Notes under the pieces: model-generated
Seen by the model: only the letters and a program-made list of their open reading frames with translations
The model's database searches: none
What the model was told of the DNA's origin: nothing
Source: Neomoorella thermoacetica
GTDB taxonomy: Bacteria; Bacillota; DSM-521; Neomoorellales; Neomoorellaceae
Direction: 5' to 3'
DNA: 64,000 nt
Assembly (NCBI RefSeq): GCF_001875325.1
Contig: NZ_MDDC01000003.1
Span: 100,763 to 164,762, forward strand
Part shown: positions 16,772-25,069 of the stretch, piece after piece
How the letters are laid out: every line of letters begins with the position of its first letter
Numbering within the stretch: the stretch's first letter is position 1
Program-made: the position numbers and the translations under genes

Positions 16772-18697
16772 TTACCGGCCTGCCTGCTGCTTGGTGTAGT
16801 TCAGCAGCCCTCCGGCCAGGATGACGGCCTGCTGGCGGGGGGAGAGGCCGTGACGCACTTTAAAGGTAAACCCCTTGCTGGTGTCGGTAACCGTTATTTC
16901 CTCCGGCGCCAAGCCCCGGCTAAGGTCGATGGCCAGGACGTCGCCGGCTGCGATCCGGTCGTAATCGTCCGGGTCGGCAAAGGTCAGGGGCAGGATGCCG
17001 AAATTCACCAGGTTGCTGCGGTGGATGCGGGCGAAGGATTTGGCGATGACCGCCTTGATACCCAGGTACATGGGGCAGAGGGCGGCGTGCTCGCGGCTCG
17101 AGCCCTGGCCGTAGTTTTGCCCGCCGACGATTATTCCCTGGCCGGCTTCCTTGGCCCGCCGGGCAAAGGTCGGGTCCACTCCCTCAAAGGCGTGCTCGGC
17201 CAGGGCCGGGATGTTGGAGCGCAGGGGCAGGTATTTCGCCCCCGCCGGGGAGATATGGTCGGTGGTAATGTTGTCGCCCGTTTTCAGGAGTACCGGGGCG
17301 GAAATAACCTCTGCCGGCGGCTCTGGCAGGGGCAGGGGCTTGATATTGGGCCCGCGCCGGACCTCCACCCGGGACCCGTCCTCGGGCGGGAAGATGAACA
17401 TGCTGTCGTCCACCGGGAAGTTTTCCGGCAGGGCTACCTCTACGGGTTCGCCCAGCTCCCGGGGATCGGCCAGGTAACCTTTAAGGGCCGTGGCTGCGGC
17501 CACCTCCGGGCTGGCCAGGTAAATTAACGCGTCGGCCGTACCGCTGCGGCCCTGGAAGTTACGGTTGAAGGTGCGCACCGAAACGCCACCCGAAGGCGGG
17601 GCCTGTCCCATACCGATGCAGGGGCCGCAGGCGCATTCCAGGATACGGGCGCCGGCGGTGATCAGGTCGGCCAGGGCGCCGTTTTTCGCCAGCATGCTAA
17701 AGACCTGGCGCGACCCCGGAGCGATAACCAGGCTGACATCCGGGTGGACCCGCCTACCCTTGAGGATGGCCGCCACCCGCATGAGATCGGTGTAGGAAGA
17801 GTTGGTGCAGCTACCGATGGCCACCTGGTTGACCTTGATCGGGCCTACCTCCCTGACAGGGGCCACATTATCCGGCATGTGGGGCCGGGCCACCAGGGGT
17901 TCCAGGGTGGCCAGGTCGATATCGATGACCTGTTCATAGGTGGCGTCGGCATCGGGCAGGAGTTCCACCCAGTCGCCGGCGCGGCCCTGGGCAGCCAGGA
18001 AGGCCCGGGTAACCGCGTCACTGGGGAAGATGGAGGTGGTGGCCCCCAGCTCGGCGCCCATATTGGTAATGGTCGCCCGTTCCGGCACCGAAAGGGTGGC
18101 CACGCCGTCGCCGCCGTACTCGATGACCTTGCCCACACCGCCTTTAACGCTCAATCTACGTAAGACTTCCAGGATGATATCCTTGGCGCTCACCCAGGGA
18201 GCCAAACGCCCGTGCAAATTGACACGGACGACGGCCGGCATGTTAAAATAGAAGGGACCGCCGGCCATGGCGACGGCTACATCCAGGCCGCCGGCGCCGA
18301 TCCCTAAGGCGCCCAGGCCGCCGGCGGTGGGGGTATGGCTGTCGGACCCCAGCAGGGTCGTCCCGGGGACGGCAAAGCGTTCCAGGTGGACCTGGTGGCA
18401 GATACCGTTGCCGGGCCGTGAAAAGATTATGCCGTATTTGGCGGCGATGCCCTGCAGGAACAGGTGATCGTCGGCGTTTTCGAAGCCGGTCTGGAGGGTA
18501 TTATGGTCGACGTAACTGACGGAAAGCCTGGTCCGCACCCGGGGGATGCCCATGGCCTCCAGTTGCAGGTAAGCCATGGTACCGGTGGCGTCCTGGGTCA
18601 GGGTCTGGTCAATGCGGATGGCAATCTCCTCACCCGGGACCATCTTGCCGGCCACCAGGTGCTGGCCGATTATCTTCTGGGCTAGATTCTGGCCCAC
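16772..18697 (-). CDS. acnA: Aconitate hydratase, short monomeric form
   Basis: Converts citrate to isocitrate through a 4Fe-4S cluster. The 641 residues are the short, mitochondrial-type bacterial aconitase rather than the roughly 900-residue AcnA. Visible signatures are GSDSHTPTAGGLGALGIGAG, the cluster cysteines in GSCTNSSYTDL and CACGPCIGMGQ, and the swivel-domain motif NYGQGSSREHAALCP. GTG at 18697 lies after GAGAGGGG. Divergent from the DUF503 gene. With pckA nearby it supports the oxidative or incomplete TCA arm. Gene-name usage for this subtype varies. Confidence 0.93.
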   Translation of the reverse strand: MGQNLAQKIIGQHLVAGKMVPGEEIAIRIDQTLTQDATGTMAYLQLEAMGIPRVRTRLSVSYVDHNTLQTGFENADDHLFLQGIAAKYGIIFSRPGNGICHQVHLERFAVPGTTLLGSDSHTPTAGGLGALGIGAGGLDVAVAMAGGPFYFNMPAVVRVNLHGRLAPWVSAKDIILEVLRRLSVKGGVGKVIEYGGDGVATLSVPERATITNMGAELGATTSIFPSDAVTRAFLAAQGRAGDWVELLPDADATYEQVIDIDLATLEPLVARPHMPDNVAPVREVGPIKVNQVAIGSCTNSSYTDLMRVAAILKGRRVHPDVSLVIAPGSRQVFSMLAKNGALADLITAGARILECACGPCIGMGQAPPSGGVSVRTFNRNFQGRSGTADALIYLASPEVAAATALKGYLADPRELGEPVEVALPENFPVDDSMFIFPPEDGSRVEVRRGPNIKPLPLPEPPAEVISAPVLLKTGDNITTDHISPAGAKYLPLRSNIPALAEHAFEGVDPTFARRAKEAGQGIIVGGQNYGQGSSREHAALCPMYLGIKAVIAKSFARIHRSNLVNFGILPLTFADPDDYDRIAAGDVLAIDLSRGLAPEEITVTDTSKGFTFKVRHGLSPRQQAVILAGGLLNYTKQQAGR

Positions 18698-18780
18698 TGC
18701 AGGTTCCCCCTCTCACATTAAACAATCTTTTATAATATAACAGAAACGGGTGGGAATGTGAACCCGCCCGGGGAGATGGG

Positions 18781-19068
18781 ATGACTATGGTTATCGGTGT
18801 CGGCACGGCCACCCTGCGCCTGGCCGGGGCGCGGAACTTGAAGGACAAGCGGCGGGTACTGAAGAGCATCCTGGCGCGTTTACATAACCGTTTCAATATC
18901 GCCGCCGCCGAGGTGGGTTACCAGGACAGCCACCAGAAGGCCGAAGTAGGTATCGCTTGCGTCAGCACCAGCGGCAGCCATGCCAGCCAGGTCCTGGCGG
19001 CCGTATTGGGCTTCCTGGAGGCTGAAGATGCAATTGAGCTGCTGGCGTATCATACAGAGTTGCTGTGA
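18781..19068 (+). CDS. DUF503 (YlxP-like) protein
   Basis: Small 95-residue protein with the ferredoxin-like alpha/beta fold expected of DUF503: LKDKRRVLKSILARLHNRFN is the conserved helix-strand segment and VGYQDSHQKAEVGIACVST the second. ATG at 18781 is preceded by GGGGAGATGGG. Homologues often sit next to rbfA/infB and are described as ribosome-associated; here it is beside trmL instead, so a translation-related role is only suggested. Confidence 0.88.
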   Translation: MTMVIGVGTATLRLAGARNLKDKRRVLKSILARLHNRFNIAAAEVGYQDSHQKAEVGIACVSTSGSHASQVLAAVLGFLEAEDAIELLAYHTELL

Positions 19069-19157
19069 TTACTGTACCCTCCAGCCCCCACGAAGCTACA
19101 AATAAACCATACAAATAGCATTTCCGGTGGAACCTTATTTGCGAAGGAGCCGAGCTG

Positions 19158-19625
19158 ATGCCCCTGCACGTTGTTCTCTACCAGCCGGAGATACCCCAGA
19201 ACACCGGCAATATCGCCCGTACCTGCGCCCTAACCGGGACATTCCTCCACCTGATCCATCCCCTGGGCTTTCGCCTGGATGAGAAACACCTCAAGCGAGC
19301 CGGCCTGGATTACTGGGAAGAAGTAACTATCCTCGAACACAGCACCTGGGCAGCCTTCCGGGATGCCTATCCCGATGCCAATTGCTACTACCTGTCCACC
19401 AAGGGTCAGCGCCGATATACAGAGGTTGATTACCGGCCGGATGATTTCCTCGTCTTCGGTCCCGAGACCCGGGGCCTGCCGACCAGCATCCTGGAACCGG
19501 CGGGCGACTGGGTGCTCCGGGTGCCCATGCGGCCGGGCCTGAGATCCCTGAACCTGGCCAACAGCGTGGCTATCGTCCTCTACGAAGCCCTGCGCCAGCT
19601 TGGTTTTCCCGGCCTCATCCCGTAG
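19158..19625 (+). CDS. trmL: tRNA (cytidine/uridine-34-2'-O)-methyltransferase
   Basis: SPOUT-class enzyme methylating the wobble nucleotide of tRNA-Leu. The 155 residues start with HVVLYQPEIPQNTGNIARTC (motif 1) and have FGPETRGLP (motif 2) and RSLNLANSVAIVLYEALRQL (motif 3), which form the trefoil SAM knot. ATG at 19158 follows AAGGAGCC. Full length for the family. Downstream is a hairpin shared with the tRNA-Pro gene transcribed towards it. Confidence 0.95.
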   Translation: MPLHVVLYQPEIPQNTGNIARTCALTGTFLHLIHPLGFRLDEKHLKRAGLDYWEEVTILEHSTWAAFRDAYPDANCYYLSTKGQRRYTEVDYRPDDFLVFGPETRGLPTSILEPAGDWVLRVPMRPGLRSLNLANSVAIVLYEALRQLGFPGLIP

Positions 19626-19766
19626 CCAGAGGGTGTTACTGCCAGGAGCGGCAGGCATCGTTTACGCCCGTCCTTAGAGGCAGGTCGTGTCTTTTTTTGT
19701 ATGTTTGTTACCTGATCGGGTCGGGCGATAAAAACGTTCCCCTTCAAACTCCTTGTTAATTAAAAT

Positions 19767-19800
19767 AAAAAAGCCTATCCTCCGGCAGGATAGGCTTTTT
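19767..19800. terminator. Bidirectional terminator between trmL and tRNA-Pro
   Basis: AGCCTATCCT / AGGATAGGCT stem with CCGGC loop, an A-run on one side and a T-run on the other. It can serve trmL on the plus strand and tRNA-Pro on the minus strand (CTTTTTTATTTT). Confidence 0.85.
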
Positions 19801-19829
19801 ATCTTATTTACAGAAGTGGTTTTACAAAC

Positions 19830-19907
19830 TGGTCGGGGCGAGGTGATTTGAACACCCGACCTCACGGTCCCGAACCGTGCGCTCTAGCCAAACTGAGCTA
19901 CGCCCCG
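19830..19907 (-). tRNA. tRNA-Pro (anticodon CGG)
   Basis: Folds as a full cloverleaf: acceptor CGGGGCG/CGCCCCG, D-arm GCTC...GAGC, anticodon stem CACGG/CCGTG with loop TTCGGGA (anticodon CGG, reads CCG, G37 typical of Pro), 5-nt variable loop and T-arm GGGTG-TTCAAAT-CACCT. Discriminator A and a gene-encoded CCA follow (19833-19830). Confidence 0.97.
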
Positions 19908-20054
19908 TAAATCCTTTTTTATTATAAAGCCCGGGACTATGAAAGTCAAGGAGACAATTGATATTCCAGATTGGAATATTGGCATTAAAAGAAATTTATA
20001 ATTCTCCGCCGAATATACAAAACCGTTACAATATACAAGGCGAGGGGGAATAGC

Positions 20055-20426
20055 ATGAAAAAGGTTTTTCTTGCCCTGCTGGCCGGCCTGGCCGTCCTGC
20101 TGGCAGCCTGTGGCAACGGCGGGGGCGCGCCGTCCGGGGCGGGAGCAAAAACAGTGGCCGGAGTGTCCCGGGGAAACCCGCTGCTGGTGAATAAGGAACA
20201 GAAAACAGTTACCGTTTATACCGAGGTTAACGGTAAATACTTCACGACCCCCACCAGGCACGGGGTGGTTTTTAAAGACGGTTCCAACGGCGATAAAGCA
20301 ATTCTCAAGGCATGGGTTAGCCCCCAGGATTTTTATAAAGCCCTGGCGGATATCGGCGGCGTCCCGGGAAATAACGTCACCCTGGAAACAAAGAACGCCG
20401 TCGTGGGGGGCTCGTTGTCCCCTTGA
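20055..20426 (+). CDS. YdjY-like lipoprotein, probably C-terminally truncated
   Basis: Secreted lipoprotein of 123 residues: signal peptide with lipobox LLAACG (Cys19), a Gly/Ala linker, and a domain with NPLLVNKEQKTVTVYTEVNG and KYFTTPTRHGVVFKDG that resembles YdjY-type domains. ATG at 20055 follows GCGAGGGGG. The frame ends soon after LETKNAVVGGS, earlier than expected for the domain, and runs straight into a different gene remnant in another frame. I infer a deletion that removed its 3' end. Confidence 0.7.
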   Translation: MKKVFLALLAGLAVLLAACGNGGGAPSGAGAKTVAGVSRGNPLLVNKEQKTVTVYTEVNGKYFTTPTRHGVVFKDGSNGDKAILKAWVSPQDFYKALADIGGVPGNNVTLETKNAVVGGSLSP

Positions 20427-20611
20427 TTTCCGCCCTGGCCATGGTCCCCTTCAGCATCAACGGCCTGGGCCTGCGGGAGTGGAGTTATATAACCCTTTTT
20501 GCCCCCTTCGGCGTCGGGGCGGCTCCGAGCCTAGCTGTTTCCCTGATTTTTTTCCTGGTAGTGATGGCTGTCAGTTTGGCGGGGGGCGTCCTTTATGTCC
20601 TGGAAAAATAG
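20408..20611 (+). pseudogene. C-terminal remnant of a flippase-like (UPF0104/AglD) membrane protein
   Basis: This frame encodes about 67 residues with PFSINGLGLREWSYITLF, the conserved end motif of lysylphosphatidylglycerol-synthase-type flippases, followed by one more membrane helix and a stop at 20609-20611. The N-terminal 200 or more residues are absent. It begins where the lipoprotein frame ends, so the two partial genes meet at a deletion junction near 20400. Confidence 0.7.
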
Positions 20612-20981
20612 GCTCCAGTGGGGCCTGGCCTGGACGGCTCCTGGTTTTACTTCCGGACTGGCCGCCGTGCTGTTCCTCAGCCGCTGGACCTGGTTGGAGA
20701 TGCGCTGGCATAGCGGCCGGGCCTGGTGGGCGATTACTGTCGCCTTCATTATTTTCGGCCTGCTTTACGGTAAAGGTCCCCGGTGGCGGTGGACCCTCCT
20801 GGCCGATGGCCTCCTGCTCCTGGCCTTATGGCTGACCTGCCACCGGGGTGGACTTGGCGTCCTACCTGCAGCCCTGTTCCGGGAAGGCCTGGGATGGGAT
20901 TCCCTGTCCCTGGCAGTTTCCGGCCGGGCCATTGTTTTGGATGGCTGGTCACCCATCTCTTATTGCTGGTCGGGGCGGTGA
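20595..20981 (+). CDS. Membrane protein of unknown family, possibly frameshifted
   Basis: Starts with an ATG that overlaps the stop of the flippase remnant. The 128 residues hold four hydrophobic segments (LAAVLFLSRWTW, WWAITVAFIIFGLLY, LLADGLLLLALWLTC and a weaker one). Near 20930 the membrane-like pattern appears to switch frame: another frame gives WLVTHLLLLVGAVTG and continues to a stop at 21029-21031, just ahead of the next Shine-Dalgarno. An indel is therefore likely, but the family is not recognised, so this cannot be proved from the sequence. Confidence 0.45.
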   Translation: MSWKNRLQWGLAWTAPGFTSGLAAVLFLSRWTWLEMRWHSGRAWWAITVAFIIFGLLYGKGPRWRWTLLADGLLLLALWLTCHRGGLGVLPAALFREGLGWDSLSLAVSGRAIVLDGWSPISYCWSGR

Positions 20982-21046
20982 CCGGGAACCCGGAACGGCC
21001 GGGACCGGGAAGGAAGGAGAAAGATATCTAGCAGGTGGGGAGTCTT

Positions 21047-21221
21047 ATGCTGGTTTTACAGGCATCAAGGTTAGCCGCTGAGGCCATGGCCAGGTGATTT
21101 GCAAGCAAAGGCCCCTGTGGGAAGGGTGGGCAAGAAGGCGTGCCGGGATTTGACCGCCAGGACGGCGACCCTGATGGTGGAGATCTGGGGGGAAACGGTC
21201 AACAGTGCCAGGAAGAATTAG
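21047..21221 (+). pseudogene. Small gene with a frameshift, upstream of the TIGR04283 glycosyltransferase
   Basis: GGTGGGGAG precedes an ATG at 21047. The first frame gives MLVLQASRLAAEAMAR and then a stop (21095-21097). Skipping one base at the stop restores a frame that continues DLQAKAPVGRVGKKACRDL and ends at 21219-21221, overlapping the next gene start. The joined product would be about 58 residues. Good ribosome binding and overlap with the next gene suggest a formerly intact operon member. Family not recognised. Confidence 0.45.
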
Positions 21222-21879
21222 TGTGATTATCCCGACCCTCAAAGAGGAGGGCTATATAGGTGACCTGTTGAGGAAACTGGTGCAGGTACCTGACCTGGAG
21301 ATTATCGTCAGCGACGGCGGGAGCAGGGACCGGACTCTGGCCATCTGCCGTTCCCTGGGGATTAGGACCGTCAGCGGCCCGGCGGGCCGGGGCCGGCAAC
21401 TGAATGCCGGCGCCGGGGCGGCGACGGGCGATATTTTCTTCTTCCTCCACGCCGACTCCTGCCCGGAGGAGCGGGTTTTCCCGGAGATCCGGCAGGCAGT
21501 AGCGGAAGGTAGCAACTGGGGCTGCTGTTCCCTTGTTTTTAGCGAGAACACCCTGTTTTACAGGCTGGTGGCAGCCGCCTCCCGTAGCCGGGCGCGGTTT
21601 ACTTCCACCTGTTACGGGGATCAGGGAATCTTTTGCACCCGGGAATTGTTTAACCGTGTGGGAGGGTTCCCGGAATTTCCCTTCCTGGAGGACCTGGCCT
21701 TTTCGCACCGGCTGCGGCGCCAGGAAAAGGCCAGGATCGTCACCAGCACCCGGCGTTTCCGGCAGTACGGCCCGGGGCGCACCCTCTTCAAAATGCAACT
21801 GGTAAAGCTGTTCTTCATCCTGGGGGTACCCCCGGCCAGGCTCCTCGGTTTTTATCAAGGGGTAAAGAAGGTGGATTGA
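21205..21879 (+). CDS. TIGR04283-type family 2 glycosyltransferase
   Basis: GT-A glycosyltransferase of 224 residues. ISVIIPTLKEEGYIGDLL opens the fold; VSDGGSRDRT and FFLHADSC give the nucleotide-sugar and metal-binding acidic residues; TCYGDQGIFC and FPFLEDLAFSHRLRRQ are hallmarks of the subfamily. GTG at 21205 overlaps the end of the small upstream ORF, and its stop overlaps the next start, so it is part of an operon. TIGR04283/TIGR04282 pairs are named after arsenosugar biosynthesis in databases, but no arsenic gene is visible here and the product is open. Confidence 0.88.
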   Translation: MPGRISVIIPTLKEEGYIGDLLRKLVQVPDLEIIVSDGGSRDRTLAICRSLGIRTVSGPAGRGRQLNAGAGAATGDIFFFLHADSCPEERVFPEIRQAVAEGSNWGCCSLVFSENTLFYRLVAAASRSRARFTSTCYGDQGIFCTRELFNRVGGFPEFPFLEDLAFSHRLRRQEKARIVTSTRRFRQYGPGRTLFKMQLVKLFFILGVPPARLLGFYQGVKKVD

Positions 21880-22586
21880 TGCCAGCCGCCCTGGTGATTT
21901 TCAGCAGGGTTCCCCTGCCCAGCCGGACTAAAAGCCGCCTACAAAGCCGTCTTTCTCCCGCAGAGGCTGCCCTCTTTCACCGGGCCTGCTTGACCGACCT
22001 GTATCGCCTGGCGATGAGCGCCTCCATAAAGGCTTTCCTGTACGTCGCCGGGGGAGATAAGGGAGAATTTACCCGGGAGTTTCCGGCACCCCTTCCGCCG
22101 GGCTTTGAAGAACTGGGGGGCCTGTCCCTGGAGGGCCTGGAATTCAGGCTTCAGGGCGGCGGAGACCTGGGGGAAAGGATGTACCGGGCGGCCGCAGAGG
22201 TTTTGCCGTTTTATCGACCGGTCCTGTTAGTGGGTTCGGACCTGCCCGTGCTGACGCTGGAACTGTTGCGGGCCGCTCTGGCGGCCCTTTCAGGCCGGGA
22301 GGTAGTCATCGGGCCGGCCCTGGACGGGGGCTATTACCTCCTGGGACTGAAGGAGGCATACCCTGATCTCTTCCAGGGTATCGCCTGGGGGACCGGCCGG
22401 GTGCGGGAACAGACCCTGCGGGCCTCCCGGAGGAAGGGGTTACGCGTGGCCTTGTTGCCGGTTTTGCGGGATATCGATGGCTGGAATGATCTGGTGGCCT
22501 ACCGGGAGTGGGGCCGCAACCGGCCGGAGGCGACCGGTCTGATCTCCTTTCGGCTGGCGGACTACCTGGTGGCGAAGTATAGTTAA
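21879..22586 (+). CDS. TIGR04282-type nucleotidyl/glycosyltransferase (DUF2064)
   Basis: A 235-residue CofC/MobA-like nucleotidyltransferase fold protein. The start region with FSRVPLPSRTKSRL is the substrate loop; LLVGSDLPVLTLELL holds the acidic metal site and GPALDGGYYLLGLK the conserved second site. The ATG at 21879 shares its A with the preceding TGA, indicating tight coupling to the TIGR04283 gene. Usually found with TIGR04283 enzymes in small sugar-modification clusters; the acceptor is unknown. Confidence 0.87.
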   Translation: MPAALVIFSRVPLPSRTKSRLQSRLSPAEAALFHRACLTDLYRLAMSASIKAFLYVAGGDKGEFTREFPAPLPPGFEELGGLSLEGLEFRLQGGGDLGERMYRAAAEVLPFYRPVLLVGSDLPVLTLELLRAALAALSGREVVIGPALDGGYYLLGLKEAYPDLFQGIAWGTGRVREQTLRASRRKGLRVALLPVLRDIDGWNDLVAYREWGRNRPEATGLISFRLADYLVAKYS

Positions 22587-22609
22587 TATCCAGAATGGGG
22601 TTGAAGGAC

Positions 22610-23622
22610 ATGAACACGCTCGTTAAAGGAATAATCACTAAAGCCCTGGATGGGGAGGAGATTGCGGCCGGGGAAATCAAAGAACTTTTTGGGTGCCCGT
22701 AATCTCGGAGGAAGCCTATGCCATTCAATACGCAGCCCGGAAGATGACGGAGGAAACCGCCGGGGGTAGGGCCGAGGTCCACGCCCAGGTGGGGATCAAC
22801 GTCGCTCCCTGCCTCCAGAACTGCGTCTTCTGTTCCTTTGCGGCTCGCAATGCTATTTTCCGGCACTCTAAGGCCATGCCGCCGGAGGAGGTTATTGAGC
22901 GGTGCCTGGCCTTCGAAGGCCAGGGAGCCAACGCCATTTACCTGATGGCAACAGCCAATTTTCCCTTTGAGGAGTTCTTGCGCTTTGGCAGGCAGGTACG
23001 CGAGGCGCTGCAACCGGACACCGTCTTGATCGCCAACATCGGGGATTTCGACGACGAAGGAGCGATTGCTCTGCGGAAAGCCGGCTTTAACGGCATCTAC
23101 CACGCTATCCGCCTGGGGGAGGGAGCGGTGACGGGCATCAAACCTGAGCGGCGGTTACAGACCGTCAGGGCGGCCCGGAGGGCAGGCCTGCTGGTGGGTA
23201 CCTGCGTCGAACCGGTAGGGCCGGAACATACCCTGGATGAGCTGGTAGAAAAAACCTTGCTGACCCGGGAGATGCGGCCGGTCTTCAGCGGCGCGGCCCG
23301 CCGTATTGCCATCCCGGGAACGGACCTGGCAGGGTTGGGGATGGTCAGCGAAGCCCGAATGGCTCTTATCCTGGCCGTGGTGCGCCTGGCCGTGGGCCGG
23401 GGGGTAAGTTTTAACTGCACCCATGAGCCCAATGACATCGGCGCTATGGCCGGGGCCAACCTTTTCTGGGCGGAAAATGGCGCCAACCCCCGGGACCCGG
23501 AGGAAAAGACCGAGAATAACAGGGGTTATACAGTGGCAAAGTGCCGTGAGATCCTCCGGGAAGCGGGCTGGGAACTGGTCACGGGTCCTTCCCGGGCTTT
23601 TCAAACTGGTTGTTCAGGATAG
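22610..23622 (+). CDS. BioB-like radical SAM protein, frame interrupted near its 5' end
   Basis: Radical SAM enzyme with the 4Fe-4S motif CLQNCVFC (CX3CX2C) and a biotin synthase-like TIM barrel (IYLMATANFPFEEF, LVGTCVEPVGPEHT). From the ATG at 22610 a frame reads MNTLVKGIITKALDGEEIAA...KELFG, typical of the N-terminal helices of BioB-like proteins, then hits a stop at 22700-22702. The main frame takes over from GTG 22693 (VPVISEEAYAIQYAARK). A one-base change in the CTTTTTGGG run would join them into about 338 residues. From GTG 22693 alone there would be 309 residues with no Shine-Dalgarno sequence. Substrate unknown. Confidence 0.75.
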
Positions 23623-23632
23623 GGGGGAAGAT

Positions 23633-24331
23633 ATGGATAGGAGAAGTCGCAGGTTAATCCAGGCGGGAATACCGGCCGTCCTGGTTGGAGCCTATATCGT
23701 CATTGAACCGTTGCAGCTACTCATCAGGCGCCTCTTACTATTATTTGCGACTGTTGATGTGGCAGCCATCAAGGCTTATATTTTATCCTTCGGCATCTGG
23801 GCACCGGTGATTTCTTTCCTGTTGATGGTTTTCCAGTCGGTGCTGGCACCCCTGCCGGCCTTTTTGATAACCTTTGCCAACGCCGCCCTCTTCGGTTGGG
23901 TAAAGGGAGCCGCCCTCTCCTGGTCCAGCGCCATGGCGGAAGCAGCACTCTGCTTTTATATCGCCAGGTTCTACGGGCGGGAAGTGGTGGAAAGGTTGAC
24001 CAGTAAACTGGCCCTGGAAAGCGTTGATGACTTTTTCCATAAATACGGCCAGTACGCCGTCCTTATTGCCCGCCTCCTGCCCTTTATTTCTTTTGATGTG
24101 GTCAGTTATGCAGCAGGTTTGACCTCCATGGGGTTCTGGCAATTCTTCCTGGCCACCGGCCTGGGCCAGCTCCCGGCTACCCTGGTCTATTCCTATGCCG
24201 GCGATTTGTTGGCGGGTAGCGTCAGGAACATCGTTTCCGGTCTCTTGCTCCTTTTTGCCGCTGGCGTGCTGGTCGCCCTCCTCAAGAGGATCTTTAAAGA
24301 GAAACGGGCGGGAGCGGGCGGATTGAACTGA
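23633..24331 (+). CDS. TVP38/TMEM64 family (DedA-like) membrane protein
   Basis: Membrane protein of 232 residues with about six helices. The VTT-domain signature is clear: PLPAFLITFANAALFGWVKG, then FYIARFYGREVVERL and LIARLLPFISFDVVSYAAGL. ATG at 23633 after GGGGGGAAG is chosen; upstream in-frame codons belong to the 3' end of the radical SAM gene. Members are linked to lipid or undecaprenyl-phosphate scrambling, which fits a cluster with glycosyltransferases. A basic C-terminal tail ends the protein. Confidence 0.88.
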   Translation: MDRRSRRLIQAGIPAVLVGAYIVIEPLQLLIRRLLLLFATVDVAAIKAYILSFGIWAPVISFLLMVFQSVLAPLPAFLITFANAALFGWVKGAALSWSSAMAEAALCFYIARFYGREVVERLTSKLALESVDDFFHKYGQYAVLIARLLPFISFDVVSYAAGLTSMGFWQFFLATGLGQLPATLVYSYAGDLLAGSVRNIVSGLLLLFAAGVLVALLKRIFKEKRAGAGGLN

Positions 24332-24366
24332 TTGTAACATTATGGCTGATTTTTAGAGATATATAT

Positions 24367-24401
24367 TATAAAGCCGGGGCTAAGGGCCCCGGCTTTATAG
24401 G
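24367..24401. terminator. Hairpin terminator between TVP38 gene and rubrerythrin gene
   Basis: TATAAAGCCGGGGC / GCCCCGGCTTTATA perfect stem with a short loop between convergent genes; symmetric, likely to act in both directions although the T-run is short. Confidence 0.7.
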
Positions 24402-24428
24402 TGATGTATACTATCCAATATATAAAGT

Positions 24429-24851
24429 TTATTTGAAGTAGCGATTGAGGAGTCCTTCCAGGGCCCGGGCGTGGCGGCCTTCGTCCCGGGAGGACTCGTC
24501 GAAGAAGTCGTGGGCGTGGTCGATGTTATTCTCCTTGGCCTTGACGGCGGCCTCCCGCTTGCCCTTATTTGCTCCCAGCTCGCCGGCCAGCATCTTCTCC
24601 AGGTTTTCCTTGGTGCTGGCGCTGATTTTGCCGTTTAGCTCGGCAAAGTGGGCGGCATGCTCGGCTTCCTCCCAGGCGATCTTCTCCAGGGTCAGGGCCA
24701 CCTCGGGATAACCCTCCCGCAGGGCCTGGCGGGCCATGGCCAGGTAGAGCCCGACTTCCATAGTCTCACCTTTGAAATTAGCCTCAACGGCATCCTCTAC
24801 TACTGTCCCTTTGGTTACACCTAGCTTGACATCATTGACCAGTTCTGCCAT
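24429..24851 (-). CDS. Rubrerythrin, ferritin-like domain only
   Basis: Peroxide-reducing diiron protein of 140 residues. The four-helix bundle supplies the Glu/His ligands: [30 protein letters not shown] and [13 protein letters not shown]. There is no C-terminal rubredoxin domain, so electrons must come from a separate rubredoxin or ferredoxin. ATG at 24851 follows AAAGGGG. A near-consensus promoter with an overlapping palindrome precedes it, consistent with peroxide control. Convergent with the TVP38 gene. Confidence 0.92.
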   Translation of the reverse strand: MAELVNDVKLGVTKGTVVEDAVEANFKGETMEVGLYLAMARQALREGYPEVALTLEKIAWEEAEHAAHFAELNGKISASTKENLEKMLAGELGANKGKREAAVKAKENNIDHAHDFFDESSRDEGRHARALEGLLNRYFK

Positions 24852-24904
24852 TATGATAACCCCTTTCTGTAATAGTAATGGTTACTGTTAACGTTTACGG
24901 TCCC

Positions 24905-24933
24905 ATTATATATAATACCCCAACTCCTGTCAA
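24905..24933 (-). promoter_or_regulatory. Strong promoter of the rubrerythrin gene with overlapping palindrome
   Basis: Minus strand: TTGACA, 17 bp, TATAAT, a full consensus promoter. The -10 lies inside the perfect dyad ATTATATATAAT (24905-24916), which partly resembles a PerR box. Confidence 0.75.
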
Positions 24934-25069
24934 CCCTTTCAGGTAAAAAATCTATTCGGGAGAATAAATGTTAAAGCTGACTAATAGCAGCGATAAGTAT
25001 TATGTATTTTACACTTTTTCCTTCCAGTGCTATCCTTGGCTTAAGATTGCATTGAAGGGGCTGAACAAA

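Noticed and set aside
22685..22702. Programmed -1 frameshift in the radical SAM gene
   Set aside because: The run does not fit X XXY YYZ in the zero frame and no stimulatory structure was evident; an indel is simpler.
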